Origin: JAJYVH01 sp964548595
GTDB taxonomy: Archaea; Micrarchaeota; Micrarchaeia; Micrarchaeales; CABMGC01
Length of the DNA stretch: 23,206 nucleotides
Assembly: GCA_964548595.1 (NCBI GenBank)
Contig: CAZJQO010000038.1
Location: forward strand, 1-23,206
Direction: 5' to 3'
The notes below the pieces were generated by a model. That model saw only the letters and a list, made by a program, of their open reading frames with translations, ran no database searches and was not told the origin of the DNA. The position numbers were made by a program, and so were the translations under genes. Below are positions 6,575-14,376 of the stretch, one piece after another. Each line of letters starts with the position of its first letter. The first letter of the stretch is position 1.

Positions 6575-7990
6575 CTAGGCGGCAAAAGGCGCAAGCAGTA
6601 TTCCAGGCAATATACCGAGCAGCAGCGTTGACGCCGCAAGGAAAAGGATCGTGGCTGTTATCGCCCTGGTGGGGTAGGAGAATGGCGCAGCCGCTTTTGA
6701 CGAATTCAGTATAGAGCGCTCAGCCATCCAGAACAGTACCGCACCCAATACGAGCACCGCCCCGAGCGGCAGCACCCCGAACCTGCCAAATGCGCTTACC
6801 GAGCCCGCGAACACGAGCAGCTCGCCCACGAAACCGCTGGTCAGCGGTATGCCTATTGCGGCGAAGGCGCCGAAAAGGAACGAATAAGCGAGCATTGGCG
6901 TGTTCTTTATCGCTCCCTTCAGCTTCGCGATAAGCTCCGTGCCGTATGCCTCGTCAAGGGCTCCGACAACAAGGAAGAGGAGCGAGATCGCTATTCCGTG
7001 GCTGAGCATAAGGTAGAGGCCGCCCTGCACTCCAAGCGTGCCTACCGCGGCTATGCCTAGCGCTGCTATGCCCATGTCCATCATGCTCGCGTAGGCCACT
7101 ACGCGCTTGATGTGCAACTGCCTGACGGCTACGAGAGCGCTGTAAATAGCCGAGAATCCGAACAGGGCTGCCACGTATATCGAGTATGAAGATGCCAGCG
7201 GGAGCATCAGGAACATAAGCAGCAGGCCGTAGCCCCCGAACTTTGGCAGTATGCCGGCAAGCACCATGCTGCCTGTTGTGGGCGCTTCGGCATAGGCGTC
7301 GGCCATCCAGCCGTGGAACGGAAATACGGGCATCTTTATCAGGAACGCGAGAAGCAGCAGCGCCAACGCCAGCAGCTGCGCGCTCTGCGGTATGGATGAC
7401 GCCAGCGCGATGATGCTCGATATGCTGAACGTGTTCGCCGCGGCGCCCGAGTACACCACCATTATGCCTACCAGCAGCGCCAGGCTAGCAGCAAGCGAGT
7501 ACACAAGGAACTTGATGGCGGCGTAGCGCCTGTCGTAGCCTCCGAAGAGGTATATTATGAAGAACATGGAAATCTCGCTTAGCTCGAAGAAGAGGTAGAA
7601 GAAGACAAGATTTCCGGACAGGAAAAGGCCAAACACCGAGCCTGTTATGAGCAGGAAAAGAGTGTTGTATATCCTGCGGGATTCCTTTATGAAGTGCTTG
7701 GCTGCCATCGCAGATGCCAGCAGCACTACAGCAGACATGACAATGAATATCTCGCTGTACTCTGTAAGCGCGAACGCCAGGCTTATGCCAAGGCTGCTTA
7801 TGTAGGGCAGCGAGAATGAGAGTTGCGCAAACCCCTGATTAAGCCCGACCGCAACGGCCGCCATGGCCGTTACCGCCGCGATGAGTACTGCTCCGAGCGC
7901 TACCTCAAACGAGCGCTTCTCCGGAACAAGGAATAGCGCTATTATAGAAAGGAAGGGTATGAAGACTATTAGAGCAAGGAGCGGAAACAT
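6575..7990 (-). CDS. NuoM/MrpD-like proton-translocating antiporter subunit
   Basis: A 471-residue, very hydrophobic protein (about 14 membrane spans) of the complex I NuoL/M/N and Mrp antiporter family. Key charged residues are in family positions: E136 in FFELSEISMFF, K219 in FLIKMPVFPFHGW followed by APTTGSMVLAG, K250 in ILPKFGGYG, and the HIKRVVAYAS motif after it. The usual His of S-x-x-H-M-G is Asp here (SMMDMG). The overall motif order is closest to NuoM. No other nuo or mrp gene is in the window; it follows aIF1 after a 63-nt gap with its own TATA-like TTTAAATAATT (about 8022-8032). It may serve a complex encoded elsewhere or act alone; sequence does not decide. Confidence 0.85.
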   Translation of the reverse strand: MFPLLALIVFIPFLSIIALFLVPEKRSFEVALGAVLIAAVTAMAAVAVGLNQGFAQLSFSLPYISSLGISLAFALTEYSEIFIVMSAVVLLASAMAAKHFIKESRRIYNTLFLLITGSVFGLFLSGNLVFFYLFFELSEISMFFIIYLFGGYDRRYAAIKFLVYSLAASLALLVGIMVVYSGAAANTFSISSIIALASSIPQSAQLLALALLLLAFLIKMPVFPFHGWMADAYAEAPTTGSMVLAGILPKFGGYGLLLMFLMLPLASSYSIYVAALFGFSAIYSALVAVRQLHIKRVVAYASMMDMGIAALGIAAVGTLGVQGGLYLMLSHGIAISLLFLVVGALDEAYGTELIAKLKGAIKNTPMLAYSFLFGAFAAIGIPLTSGFVGELLVFAGSVSAFGRFGVLPLGAVLVLGAVLFWMAERSILNSSKAAAPFSYPTRAITATILFLAASTLLLGILPGILLAPFAA

Positions 7991-8053
7991 GCGCGCAACT
8001 CTGACAGGGATAGGGTTGGCAATTATTTAAAGGTGCCGCGCCAGCGCAGCCTC

Positions 8054-8362
8054 TCAGTAGACCACGTCTATGCTGTCCTCAGGGAAGCCCAGCGTCACCA
8101 GCTCCTTCTTCGTGGCGTCAAGGTGGTCGCCCTGCAGCTCCACCATGCCGTTCTTGTACGAGCCGCCGCATGCGAGCTTGTTCTTGAGCTCCTTTGCGGT
8201 GCTCTCGAGCTCGTCGCTGCCAAGCCCCTCGACTATTGTTATGAACTTCCTGAACTTTGCCTTGGCCTTGTATATCTTTATGCGCCTCGTGGCCTCCCTG
8301 TCTAGTATCTCGCATACGCAGAGTTCCTTAGGCAGACCGCACTTGGGGCACATTTCTGGCAT
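8054..8362 (-). CDS. Translation initiation factor aIF1 (SUI1 family)
   Basis: A 102-residue archaeal SUI1/eIF1 protein, which binds the small ribosomal subunit near the P site and helps select the start codon. The N-terminus has the archaeal MCPKCGLPKELCVC segment (C5, C8, C15, C17, a possible small zinc knuckle). The SUI1 fold follows, with KFITIVEGL, AKELKNKLACGGSYKNGMVELQGDH and the C-terminal LGFPEDSIDVV. It is the last gene of the ribosomal protein run: the L29 stop TAA overlaps its ATG by one base (TAATG), implying translational coupling. In many archaea the RNase P Rpp29 gene and S17 follow; here the run stops. Confidence 0.95.
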   Translation of the reverse strand: MPEMCPKCGLPKELCVCEILDREATRRIKIYKAKAKFRKFITIVEGLGSDELESTAKELKNKLACGGSYKNGMVELQGDHLDATKKELVTLGFPEDSIDVVY

Positions 8363-8577
8363 TAGTAGCTAGCACCTTTCTCTTTCAGCAGAGTCATTAT
8401 CTGGGCGATGGTCCTGCGCACCTCCTTTACCTTGACCTTCTTGCCCTGCACACCCGTAGCTGCCACCTTCCTCTTCTCCACGTTGAGGTCGAACTGCAGC
8501 TGCTGGAGTCTGCTCTTCAGCATGTCAGTGTTCATGCTTCTTAGTTCTTTTATGCGCATCTCTACACTATTTGGCAA
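8362..8577 (-). CDS. rpl29: Ribosomal protein uL29
   Basis: A 71-residue large-subunit protein of the normal size for L29, which sits near the peptide exit tunnel. It has the two-helix pattern with MRIKELRSMNTDMLKSRL and a C-terminal VKEVRRTIAQIMTLLKEK, the most conserved part of the family. It lies between S3 (13 nt upstream) and aIF1 (one-base overlap downstream), the usual archaeal order. ATG 8577 is the longest start; an internal Met at residue 7 would give the length of shorter homologues. Confidence 0.93.
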   Translation of the reverse strand: MPNSVEMRIKELRSMNTDMLKSRLQQLQFDLNVEKRKVAATGVQGKKVKVKEVRRTIAQIMTLLKEKGASY

Positions 8578-8590
8578 TACCTTATATTTA

Positions 8591-9217
8591 TTACTTTGCG
8601 GCTGCCACTTCTTTTGGCGGCTCCTGCTTCTTTACCTTGGCGCTTGGAAAGACGGTACCGTGCTGCACTATCCTTACAACTACTCCTATCGCTCCGTACT
8701 TTGGGTAAGAGGCAACATGGGCCTCGTCGACCAGCTTCACCACGTCGCCTGCTTTGGGTATGTAGCCGAACCTGACTTTAATCTGCTTCGCCTTGGCTCC
8801 CTTCGCGGCCAGCTTGCCCGTGGCTATTATCTCGGCCCCAAGCGCGCCGTTCTCCAGTATTGAACGCAGTGTGGAGTGCATCAGGCCCCTGGCGCTCGCC
8901 CCGCGCTCGAGGGCGTCGGCGATGTGCCTCGCCACGAGCCTGGGCTCAAGCATCTCGTTCTTTACCTCTGCAACGCTTATCTGAGGGTTCTCCACGTGAA
9001 ACTTGCTCTTTATGTCCTGCGTTATTGCATCGATCGTCTGGCCGCCCCTGCCTATCACCCTGCCGGGGTTGAGCACGTACACTGTTATCCTGGTTATCAC
9101 AGGCGTCTTCTGTATGTCTATCCTCGAGAAACCGGCTCTCGTCAGCGCCTTCTCCAGGTACTTCGATATCTCGTGCTTCACGAGCGCGTCCTCTATGAAC
9201 TTCCTCTCAACTACCAT
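8591..9217 (-). CDS. rps3: Ribosomal protein uS3
   Basis: A 208-residue small-subunit protein at the mRNA entry channel. The N-terminal KH domain has the loop GRVIGRGG (52-59). The C-terminal S3 domain shows EPRLVARHIADALERGASAR and then GAEIIATGKLAAKGAKAKQIKVRFGYI. The tail after about residue 185 is Lys/Pro/Ala-rich, as in other archaeal S3 proteins. It starts 4 nt after the L22 stop and is followed by L29 after 13 nt. Confidence 0.96.
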   Translation of the reverse strand: MVVERKFIEDALVKHEISKYLEKALTRAGFSRIDIQKTPVITRITVYVLNPGRVIGRGGQTIDAITQDIKSKFHVENPQISVAEVKNEMLEPRLVARHIADALERGASARGLMHSTLRSILENGALGAEIIATGKLAAKGAKAKQIKVRFGYIPKAGDVVKLVDEAHVASYPKYGAIGVVVRIVQHGTVFPSAKVKKQEPPKEVAAAK

Positions 9218-9221
9218 GCAT

Positions 9222-9860
9222 TCACTTCGTCTGCTTCCGTGCCTCGAGCGCCCTGGGCTCTTCCTTCTTCTGCTTCTTCGCCGGCGCCTTTGCCGTTGGC
9301 TTCCTCGCTGCTGTCTGCGACGCCAGCCTCTCCTTGAGCTTTATCATGCCACGCATGTTGCCCGTTAGCTGCCCCGCCTCCTTGCCAGCCAGGCCTATCT
9401 CTATCTTCGCGTATTCTATGTCGCTGGCCGTCCTTGCGCTCATGCCGTACATGCCCCTGCCCCACGAGAGCGAGCCCTTGGATGGCCTTCGCCTCTCTAT
9501 GTGCGTCTTGTTTGCTGATGCGTGCACCACGTAGAGCGCTTCTATGTCCATACCCTTGTTTGCTGCATTTGCGATCGCGTTGACCAGCACCTTCATCGTC
9601 TCTGACGCCGCCTTGACGGGGTACGCACCTTTCTTGCCGCCCAGCTCGTGCCTCGAACCAAGCCTCTTGTTGAACCTGGTGAACGGCACTGCAGCCTCCA
9701 TGTTCTCCACGCGTTCCAGCAGCGCGACAGCGTCTCCCACTTTCATGTACCTTATCTCGCTGCAGACCTGGGTGAGGTCCTTGTAGCTCGCGTCTATGTC
9801 CTTGCCCTGCGCCAGGGCGATGTCTTCCTTGCTTATGTTGATCGAGTATCTAAGCATCAC
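9222..9860 (-). CDS. rpl22: Ribosomal protein uL22
   Basis: A 212-residue large-subunit protein whose beta hairpin lines the exit tunnel. Family marks are RYMKVGDAVALLERV, VPFTRFNKRLGSRH, GAYPVKAASETMKVLVNAIANAANKG and the hairpin end ERRRPSKGSLSWGRG (about 122-136). The C-terminus (about 175-212) is an extra Lys/Ala/Glu-rich tail, longer than in most archaeal L22. Its ATG overlaps the S19 stop by 4 nt (ATGA). Confidence 0.95.
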   Translation of the reverse strand: MMLRYSINISKEDIALAQGKDIDASYKDLTQVCSEIRYMKVGDAVALLERVENMEAAVPFTRFNKRLGSRHELGGKKGAYPVKAASETMKVLVNAIANAANKGMDIEALYVVHASANKTHIERRRPSKGSLSWGRGMYGMSARTASDIEYAKIEIGLAGKEAGQLTGNMRGMIKLKERLASQTAARKPTAKAPAKKQKKEEPRALEARKQTK

Positions 9861-10249
9861 TTCACCGCAAGGAACTTGCTTCCCTTAGTTGCCCTTATTC
9901 CAGGCGCGGAGTGCAGCACGCGCTTTGTTGTGTACGCGAACTCGCCGAGCCTGTGGCCAAGCATCTCCGGGGTTATGAGCATCTCCTTGAACTCCTTGCC
10001 GTCATGGACGGCGAACTTCATGCCTACCCACGCCGGCAGTATTACTGCTTGCCTGGCGTGCGTCTTTATCGCCTTGCCTGCTCCCTGCAGCTTCGCCTTC
10101 TCTATCTTCTCTAGCAGCATCCTGTAGCTCAGCCCCATCCGCTTCAGCGATCTCCTCTCCCTGGAATTCACCAGCTTTGCGAAGTCAGAGGTGCCCATCC
10201 TCTGAAGCTCTTCCACAGTCTTGCCCCTGAAAGTGAACACTCTTGCCAT
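9857..10249 (-). CDS. rps19: Ribosomal protein uS19
   Basis: A 130-residue small-subunit head protein. It has the archaeal N-terminus MARVFTFRGKTVEEL, the SRERRSLKRMG segment and the conserved core MLGHRLGEFAYTTKRVLHSAPGI near the C-terminus. The start is one base after the L2 stop, and the end overlaps the L22 start by 4 nt. Confidence 0.96.
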   Translation of the reverse strand: MARVFTFRGKTVEELQRMGTSDFAKLVNSRERRSLKRMGLSYRMLLEKIEKAKLQGAGKAIKTHARQAVILPAWVGMKFAVHDGKEFKEMLITPEMLGHRLGEFAYTTKRVLHSAPGIRATKGSKFLAVK

Positions 10250-10250
10250 G

Positions 10251-10970
10251 CTAACCCCTCTTCTTCCTGCCTACGCGCCTCGCTGCTATGTGCCCCACCT
10301 TGGCACCAGGCGGCGCGTTGCGCGAGACCATGCTCGATGCCCCTTTGTGGTGCTGCTTGCCCCCGAACGGGTGGTCCACGGGGTTGGATTTCACCCCCCT
10401 TATCTTGGGCCACATCGCGTTTATAGCGTGGTGCATGTAGTGGCTCTTGCCTGCCTTCATTATAGGCTGCGACTGCGCCCCGCCCCCGGCCACCACGCCT
10501 ATCTGCGCCCTGCACGCCGGGTTGAAATTTACCACTTTCTTTGAAGGAAGCAGCACGGATACGGCGTTGACTGAATGCGAAACCACTGTTGCGTAGTTGC
10601 CCGCAGCCCTTGCGAGCTTGCCGCCGTCGCCAGGCCTCACTTCGACGTTGTAGATGAACATTCCGTCAGGTATGTCGCTAAGCTGAAGTATGCTGCCCAC
10701 GCCTATCATCTGGGCGTTGCCCTCCTGTATCCGCGAGCCCACCCTTATGCCCTCGCTCGCGAGCAGATACGACTCGGAATTATTCTCGTAAAGCACCTTC
10801 ATAAGAGGCGCGCTGTGCCCCGGATCGTCGACCAGCTCCACCACCTCCCCCGCTATCTTCTCGCCTGGTTTCCTGTCGGCGAAGACTACGTCTGCCTTGA
10901 AAGTGTTCGGGGGCTTCCTGAATGCATTGGTGCCCCTTCCCCTCCTTTGCTGACGCAGGTTCTTTCCCAT
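10251..10970 (-). CDS. rpl2: Ribosomal protein uL2
   Basis: A 239-residue large-subunit protein near the peptidyl transferase centre. The N-terminus GKNLRQQRRGRGTNAFR is typical of archaea. The core shows GDGGKLARAAGNYATVVSH, and the C-terminal loop NPVDHPFGGKQHHKG holds the conserved His next to the catalytic centre. A basic C-terminus (AARRVGRKKRG) follows. It starts 12 nt after the L23 stop. Confidence 0.97.
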   Translation of the reverse strand: MGKNLRQQRRGRGTNAFRKPPNTFKADVVFADRKPGEKIAGEVVELVDDPGHSAPLMKVLYENNSESYLLASEGIRVGSRIQEGNAQMIGVGSILQLSDIPDGMFIYNVEVRPGDGGKLARAAGNYATVVSHSVNAVSVLLPSKKVVNFNPACRAQIGVVAGGGAQSQPIMKAGKSHYMHHAINAMWPKIRGVKSNPVDHPFGGKQHHKGASSMVSRNAPPGAKVGHIAARRVGRKKRG

Positions 10971-10982
10971 TTCTCTCTACCT

Positions 10983-11234
10983 TCACACCAACTTCAGCTT
11001 CAACGCTATGTCGCTGGCCTTGAACTGCTTGTTGACCGTTATGTACGCCCTCTTCCTGTTTCTGGGCTCCATCATCACGTTCACCTTATCGACCTTGACC
11101 TTGAAAATGTCCTCGAATTCCTTCTTCACGTCGTTCCTTGTGGCCCTGTGGTCTACTATGTATGTTATGACATTATTCCTCTCGATCATATTTATTGCTT
11201 TCTCAGTGGCCAGAGGGAACATTAGCGCATTCAT
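10983..11234 (-). CDS. rpl23: Ribosomal protein uL23
   Basis: An 83-residue large-subunit protein at the exit tunnel that docks SRP and chaperones. Marks are MFPLATEKAINMIERNNVITYIVDHRATRNDVKKEFEDIF (split over residues 5-44), KVDKVNVMM and RKRAYITV. The open frame extends upstream to 11396, but ATG 11234 fits the family length and overlaps the L4 stop by 4 nt (ATGA), so I place the start there. Confidence 0.95.
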   Translation of the reverse strand: MNALMFPLATEKAINMIERNNVITYIVDHRATRNDVKKEFEDIFKVKVDKVNVMMEPRNRKRAYITVNKQFKASDIALKLKLV

Positions 11235-12046
11235 GACATCGCCTTGAAAGAGAGCACGCTGCTCGACAGGCCTTCCTGCAGGGCCGCTATTGCTGCTTCT
11301 GACCAGAGGGCAAGCCTGGGCCTTGCGCCAGGAGCTATCGCAGTTATGCGGAGCCTGCCCACGCTTACAGCCTCGACCCCGGGTATGTTCCTGCATGCCC
11401 TAGAAACAACGCTGGCGTCCTTCGCGAGTATGACAACGCTGTTCCTGAAATACCTCCTCTGCACCTTTCTGCGGCTGCCCACCGCAAGCCTCGGTGCATG
11501 CGACCTCTCCAGGTCATCCGAGAGGCCAAGCAACTTCAGGACCTTGAGCAGTTCCTTAGTCTTCGAGACCTTCTCTATCTCTGATGATACAACCAAAGGC
11601 AGCTGCACATTTCCCAGCCTGTACTGCTGCCTGACAAGCTGCACGTCTGCGGTTGCCGCAACAGCGCTCTCAAGCGCCTTGGCATACTCCTTCCTGTTTA
11701 TGCGCTCTATTATGTTCTTCTCGACCTTGTGCGGGTGCGCGCGCCTGCCCTTGACAGATGAGGGTATTCGCCTCACATCTCCGAGCGCTCCCTTCGCCAG
11801 GCGCTGCCTCGGCCTGGGCGCAAGGCCGGTGTGCCTCTGCGTCCTGTAGTTGCCTAGCCTGCCGGTGTAAGAAGCAGAAGTTTCCATTCCTGCCCCGGTG
11901 TAGTGGCCCTGCGGTTGGTAATCTAGACTCTGCTCTGCAAGAAGGGCGCGCCTCACTATATCCTGGTTGTACTTCGCATCGAAGACGCTGGGCAGTGTGA
12001 GCTTCTTGCCCACGCTTCCGTTGGTCTGGTAGACCTGAGCCTCCAT
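11231..12046 (-). CDS. rpl4: Ribosomal protein uL4
   Basis: A 271-residue large-subunit protein of archaeal/eukaryotic L4 type whose loop reaches into the exit tunnel. Marks are VFDAKYNQDIVRRALLAEQS, the loop with GLAPRPRQRLAKGALGDVRR and GRRAHPHKVEKNIIERIN, and the C-terminal VVILAKDASVVSRACRNIPGV. The open frame runs upstream to 12112 inside L3; ATG 12046, one base after the L3 stop, gives the proper N-terminus (MEAQVYQTNGS). Confidence 0.95.
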   Translation of the reverse strand: MEAQVYQTNGSVGKKLTLPSVFDAKYNQDIVRRALLAEQSLDYQPQGHYTGAGMETSASYTGRLGNYRTQRHTGLAPRPRQRLAKGALGDVRRIPSSVKGRRAHPHKVEKNIIERINRKEYAKALESAVAATADVQLVRQQYRLGNVQLPLVVSSEIEKVSKTKELLKVLKLLGLSDDLERSHAPRLAVGSRRKVQRRYFRNSVVILAKDASVVSRACRNIPGVEAVSVGRLRITAIAPGARPRLALWSEAAIAALQEGLSSSVLSFKAMS

Positions 12047-12047
12047 A

Positions 12048-13013
12048 TCAAGCACCCTGCTTAGACAACCTCGAGACGTAAAGTATGTTGGGGACTTGCA
12101 CCTTGCCAGCATGCCTTATTGCCTTCCTTATGCGCACGAGCCTCTTTGGCGCGCCAGGCAGCGAACCGTCGAGCAGAAGGTACTCGTTGCGCAGAACGCC
12201 GTAATGCAGTATGCCGCCGGCAGGCATCACCTCGCCCGCGTCCTGCTCCGAGCCGATCTTGAGGACGCGCTTGTTCAGCTCGGTCCTGTAGTTGAAGCCC
12301 AGATGCCCTGCCATAGGCACGCCGAACATTACCTTTGGCGGGTGCCATGGGCCAAGAGTGCCCACGTGCCTTATCTTGCCGGTTGCCTTGTGGTACTGCC
12401 TTGCAACGCCGAACCTTTTAACCGGACCTTCCCAGCCCTTGCCCTTGCTTATGCTTATGACGTCCACAAAGTCGCCTGGCTTGATGATGTCCTTGGCCTT
12501 GAGCTCGCTTCCTATGAGCTTCTCTGCGAACGCGAAGCCTGATTGCGCATCCCTGCCGCCCAGCCTTATCTCGAACCTGACCAGCTTCTTGTTGCCCATG
12601 CCCAGCGAAGATGCGTCTGCATAAGCAAGAAGCCCTACGGCCTCGCACTCTGCGACGTGCTTCCTGGCCTCTTCGACGCTTGTGTTCTTCGTCTCCTTTA
12701 TGCCCAGCTTCGAGGCCATGTTCTTGTCGTATACCTCATAGGCGGGCTGCCTGTACAGGTACTTCTTCTTGTAGAGCCTTATACCGTAGACGAAGGTCTT
12801 GGGAACAGCGACCAGCGTAGCTGCTCTTGTAATCTCCTGCCCCTTCGTGGGCGACTGCGAGTCGTCGACCATGGACACGTGGGTCATGCCTGCCTTGAAC
12901 GCAAGCACGGACGTTATCTCAGGCTCCTTGAGCTCGGCCCAATTCCGCATTCTTGGCAGTGGCTTTTGGGCACGCCTGTGGTGCCAGAACTCCATAGAGC
13001 CTCTGTGGGGCAT
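12048..13013 (-). CDS. rpl3: Ribosomal protein uL3
   Basis: A 321-residue large-subunit assembly protein and first gene of the operon. The N-terminus MPHRGSMEFWHHRRAQ is a variant of the archaeal RRGS-x-x-F-x-P-R-x-RA start, which supports ATG 13013. Core marks are VLAFKAGMTHV, PGDFVDVISISKGKGWEGPVKRFG, RHVGTLGPWHPPKVMFGVPMAGHLGFNYRTELNK and the C-terminal PGAPKRLVRIRKA. TATA-like TTGTATAGG and CTATTTTTAAG lie 15-40 nt upstream. An insertion sequence begins 49 bp upstream, so the operon's promoter space is limited to that gap unless the element contributes. Confidence 0.96.
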   Translation of the reverse strand: MPHRGSMEFWHHRRAQKPLPRMRNWAELKEPEITSVLAFKAGMTHVSMVDDSQSPTKGQEITRAATLVAVPKTFVYGIRLYKKKYLYRQPAYEVYDKNMASKLGIKETKNTSVEEARKHVAECEAVGLLAYADASSLGMGNKKLVRFEIRLGGRDAQSGFAFAEKLIGSELKAKDIIKPGDFVDVISISKGKGWEGPVKRFGVARQYHKATGKIRHVGTLGPWHPPKVMFGVPMAGHLGFNYRTELNKRVLKIGSEQDAGEVMPAGGILHYGVLRNEYLLLDGSLPGAPKRLVRIRKAIRHAGKVQVPNILYVSRLSKQGA

Positions 13014-13062
13014 AACTGCACACTTAAAAATAGCCTATACAAATGAGGCTTTTACGCCTGAA
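13014..13062 (-). promoter_or_regulatory. Promoter gap of the ribosomal protein operon, between L3 and the insertion sequence
   Basis: The 49 bp hold two AT-rich elements on the minus strand, TTGTATAGG and CTATTTTTAAG. Everything further upstream is insertion sequence, so whatever drives the L3 operon is here or inside the element. Confidence 0.5.
13054..13062. repeat. Target-site duplication, left copy
   Basis: ACGCCTGAA directly precedes the left end of the insertion sequence. The right copy, ATGCCTGAA (14274-14282), differs at one base. Confidence 0.6.
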
Positions 13063-14273
13063 ATGACAGAGCTAATAGACGCTTTGGCATTAGCAGATTT
13101 ATAAGCGTTGGCGTTTTGCGGAAGGGAGCAGAACAACCAGGCGGTAGACCATCAGAGGTTAGTTGTGTTCGGTGAGGCTTCATCCCATAATTCCAGTATA
13201 ACGTCAAAATCTTATCCTTTCCTGTACAAAATCTGGTCATGGGAAAGCCCAATAAGAGGGCGAACCCTAGGGTGGTGACCAAAGTAGATAGAGACCTTGC
13301 AAGATTGACCGTAAAAGAGGCAAAGAAGTTCGTTAAACGTATTCCTCCTCCATGGGAGGAAAATAGAAGAGGCGCACCACAGATCCATGATAGTAGAACT
13401 GTGTTTGTCCTGTGCCTGTTAATGACGTCATTATGCCTTACGTATGACGGGATGGTATCTGAGATGAAGAAGGGATACCTCAAGGAAATCCTTGAGGTCA
13501 AAAACCTTCCAAGTCGTAGCACTCTTAACAGAGGAATGTTACGCCTAAATCAGAAATACATCCGCAAATTCAATAAACTTCTCGTCAAGAGGTTTGTAAA
13601 TAAGGGAATGACTATTGCCATCGATTCGACTGGTATAAGGTTGAAGACCAGTAGTTCGTGGTACGACATCAGGATAGGAAGGCACAATAGGAGAAGGGAC
13701 AACGTAAAACTACATATTGCACTTAACATATACAGAAACGTTGTCATAGAATACAAGTTGACGTCGTACAGAAGGAACGATTCGCCTCAACTCAAATTCC
13801 TTCTGAGAAATATAGATGAACTTCTACGTGTGCTTGCAGATGCAGGCTATCCGTCCAGAGGAAACTGCGATATCGTGGCAAGTAAGAACAGTACTCCATT
13901 CTTCGCGCTGAAGAGCAACACAACTGCAAGGGCGTGCGGCTCCACTATGTGGAAGAAAATGGTGCAATTCGAAGCAAGGAAAAAGGAACTATACGACGCA
14001 ATCTACCACATGCGGTCTCTTGTGGAATGCGTCTTCTCTGCGATAAAAAGAAGGTACGGAAACTTTGTAAGGGCGACAAGAACGAAGGCGAGGAACATAG
14101 TAATTGCTTTGCGCATACTCTCCTTCAACATAAAGCAACGCCTTTACGACGAATACGCAAGGCGACTAGGATTACCATTTTGGGTTCACACCAAATAATG
14201 CGACCAGTAAATCGACCATGAAAGGTCTTGAGTCTTAGTCTGAACATTGCCAATCTGCATCTATTTCTGTCAT
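13063..14273 (+). mobile_element. IS5-type insertion sequence, about 1.2 kb
   Basis: The ends are imperfect inverted repeats: the left end begins ATGACAGA then GCTAATAGACGC, and the right end read inward begins ATGACAGA then AATAGATGC, with further scattered matches (TTGGCA, CAGA) over about 40 bp. The flanks carry 9-bp direct repeats with one mismatch. A single DDE transposase gene (13239-14198) fills most of the element. Length, one ORF and an 8-9 bp duplication suit IS5-family groups such as ISH1 or IS903. The element is more AT-rich than the ribosomal genes beside it. Confidence 0.75.
13239..14198 (+). CDS. IS5-family DDE transposase
   Basis: A 319-residue transposase that cuts and pastes the element. 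The DDE triad is visible: D129 in TIAIDSTGIR, D201 in VLADAGYPS, and E263 in YHMRSLVECVFSAIK. The last segment is an exact Y-x2-R-x3-E-x6-K signature (Y256, R259, E263, K270) of the IS4/IS5 superfamily. The N-terminal part (1-125) is basic, helical and likely DNA-binding (PSRSTLNRGMLRL resembles a helix-turn-helix). The frame is intact with all catalytic residues, so the copy could still be active. It is transcribed away from the ribosomal operon. Confidence 0.93.
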   Translation: MGKPNKRANPRVVTKVDRDLARLTVKEAKKFVKRIPPPWEENRRGAPQIHDSRTVFVLCLLMTSLCLTYDGMVSEMKKGYLKEILEVKNLPSRSTLNRGMLRLNQKYIRKFNKLLVKRFVNKGMTIAIDSTGIRLKTSSSWYDIRIGRHNRRRDNVKLHIALNIYRNVVIEYKLTSYRRNDSPQLKFLLRNIDELLRVLADAGYPSRGNCDIVASKNSTPFFALKSNTTARACGSTMWKKMVQFEARKKELYDAIYHMRSLVECVFSAIKRRYGNFVRATRTKARNIVIALRILSFNIKQRLYDEYARRLGLPFWVHTK

Positions 14274-14282
14274 ATGCCTGAA
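14274..14282. repeat. Target-site duplication, right copy
   Basis: ATGCCTGAA directly follows the right end of the insertion sequence; it pairs with ACGCCTGAA at 13054-13062. Confidence 0.6.
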
Positions 14283-14376
14283 AATGCGTACGTCTGTACG
14301 AAAAATTACAACAGAAGGATTTACCAATTCCTGTCGAATGATATAAAAGTCATTATAGAGGTAAATTATTTATGGG

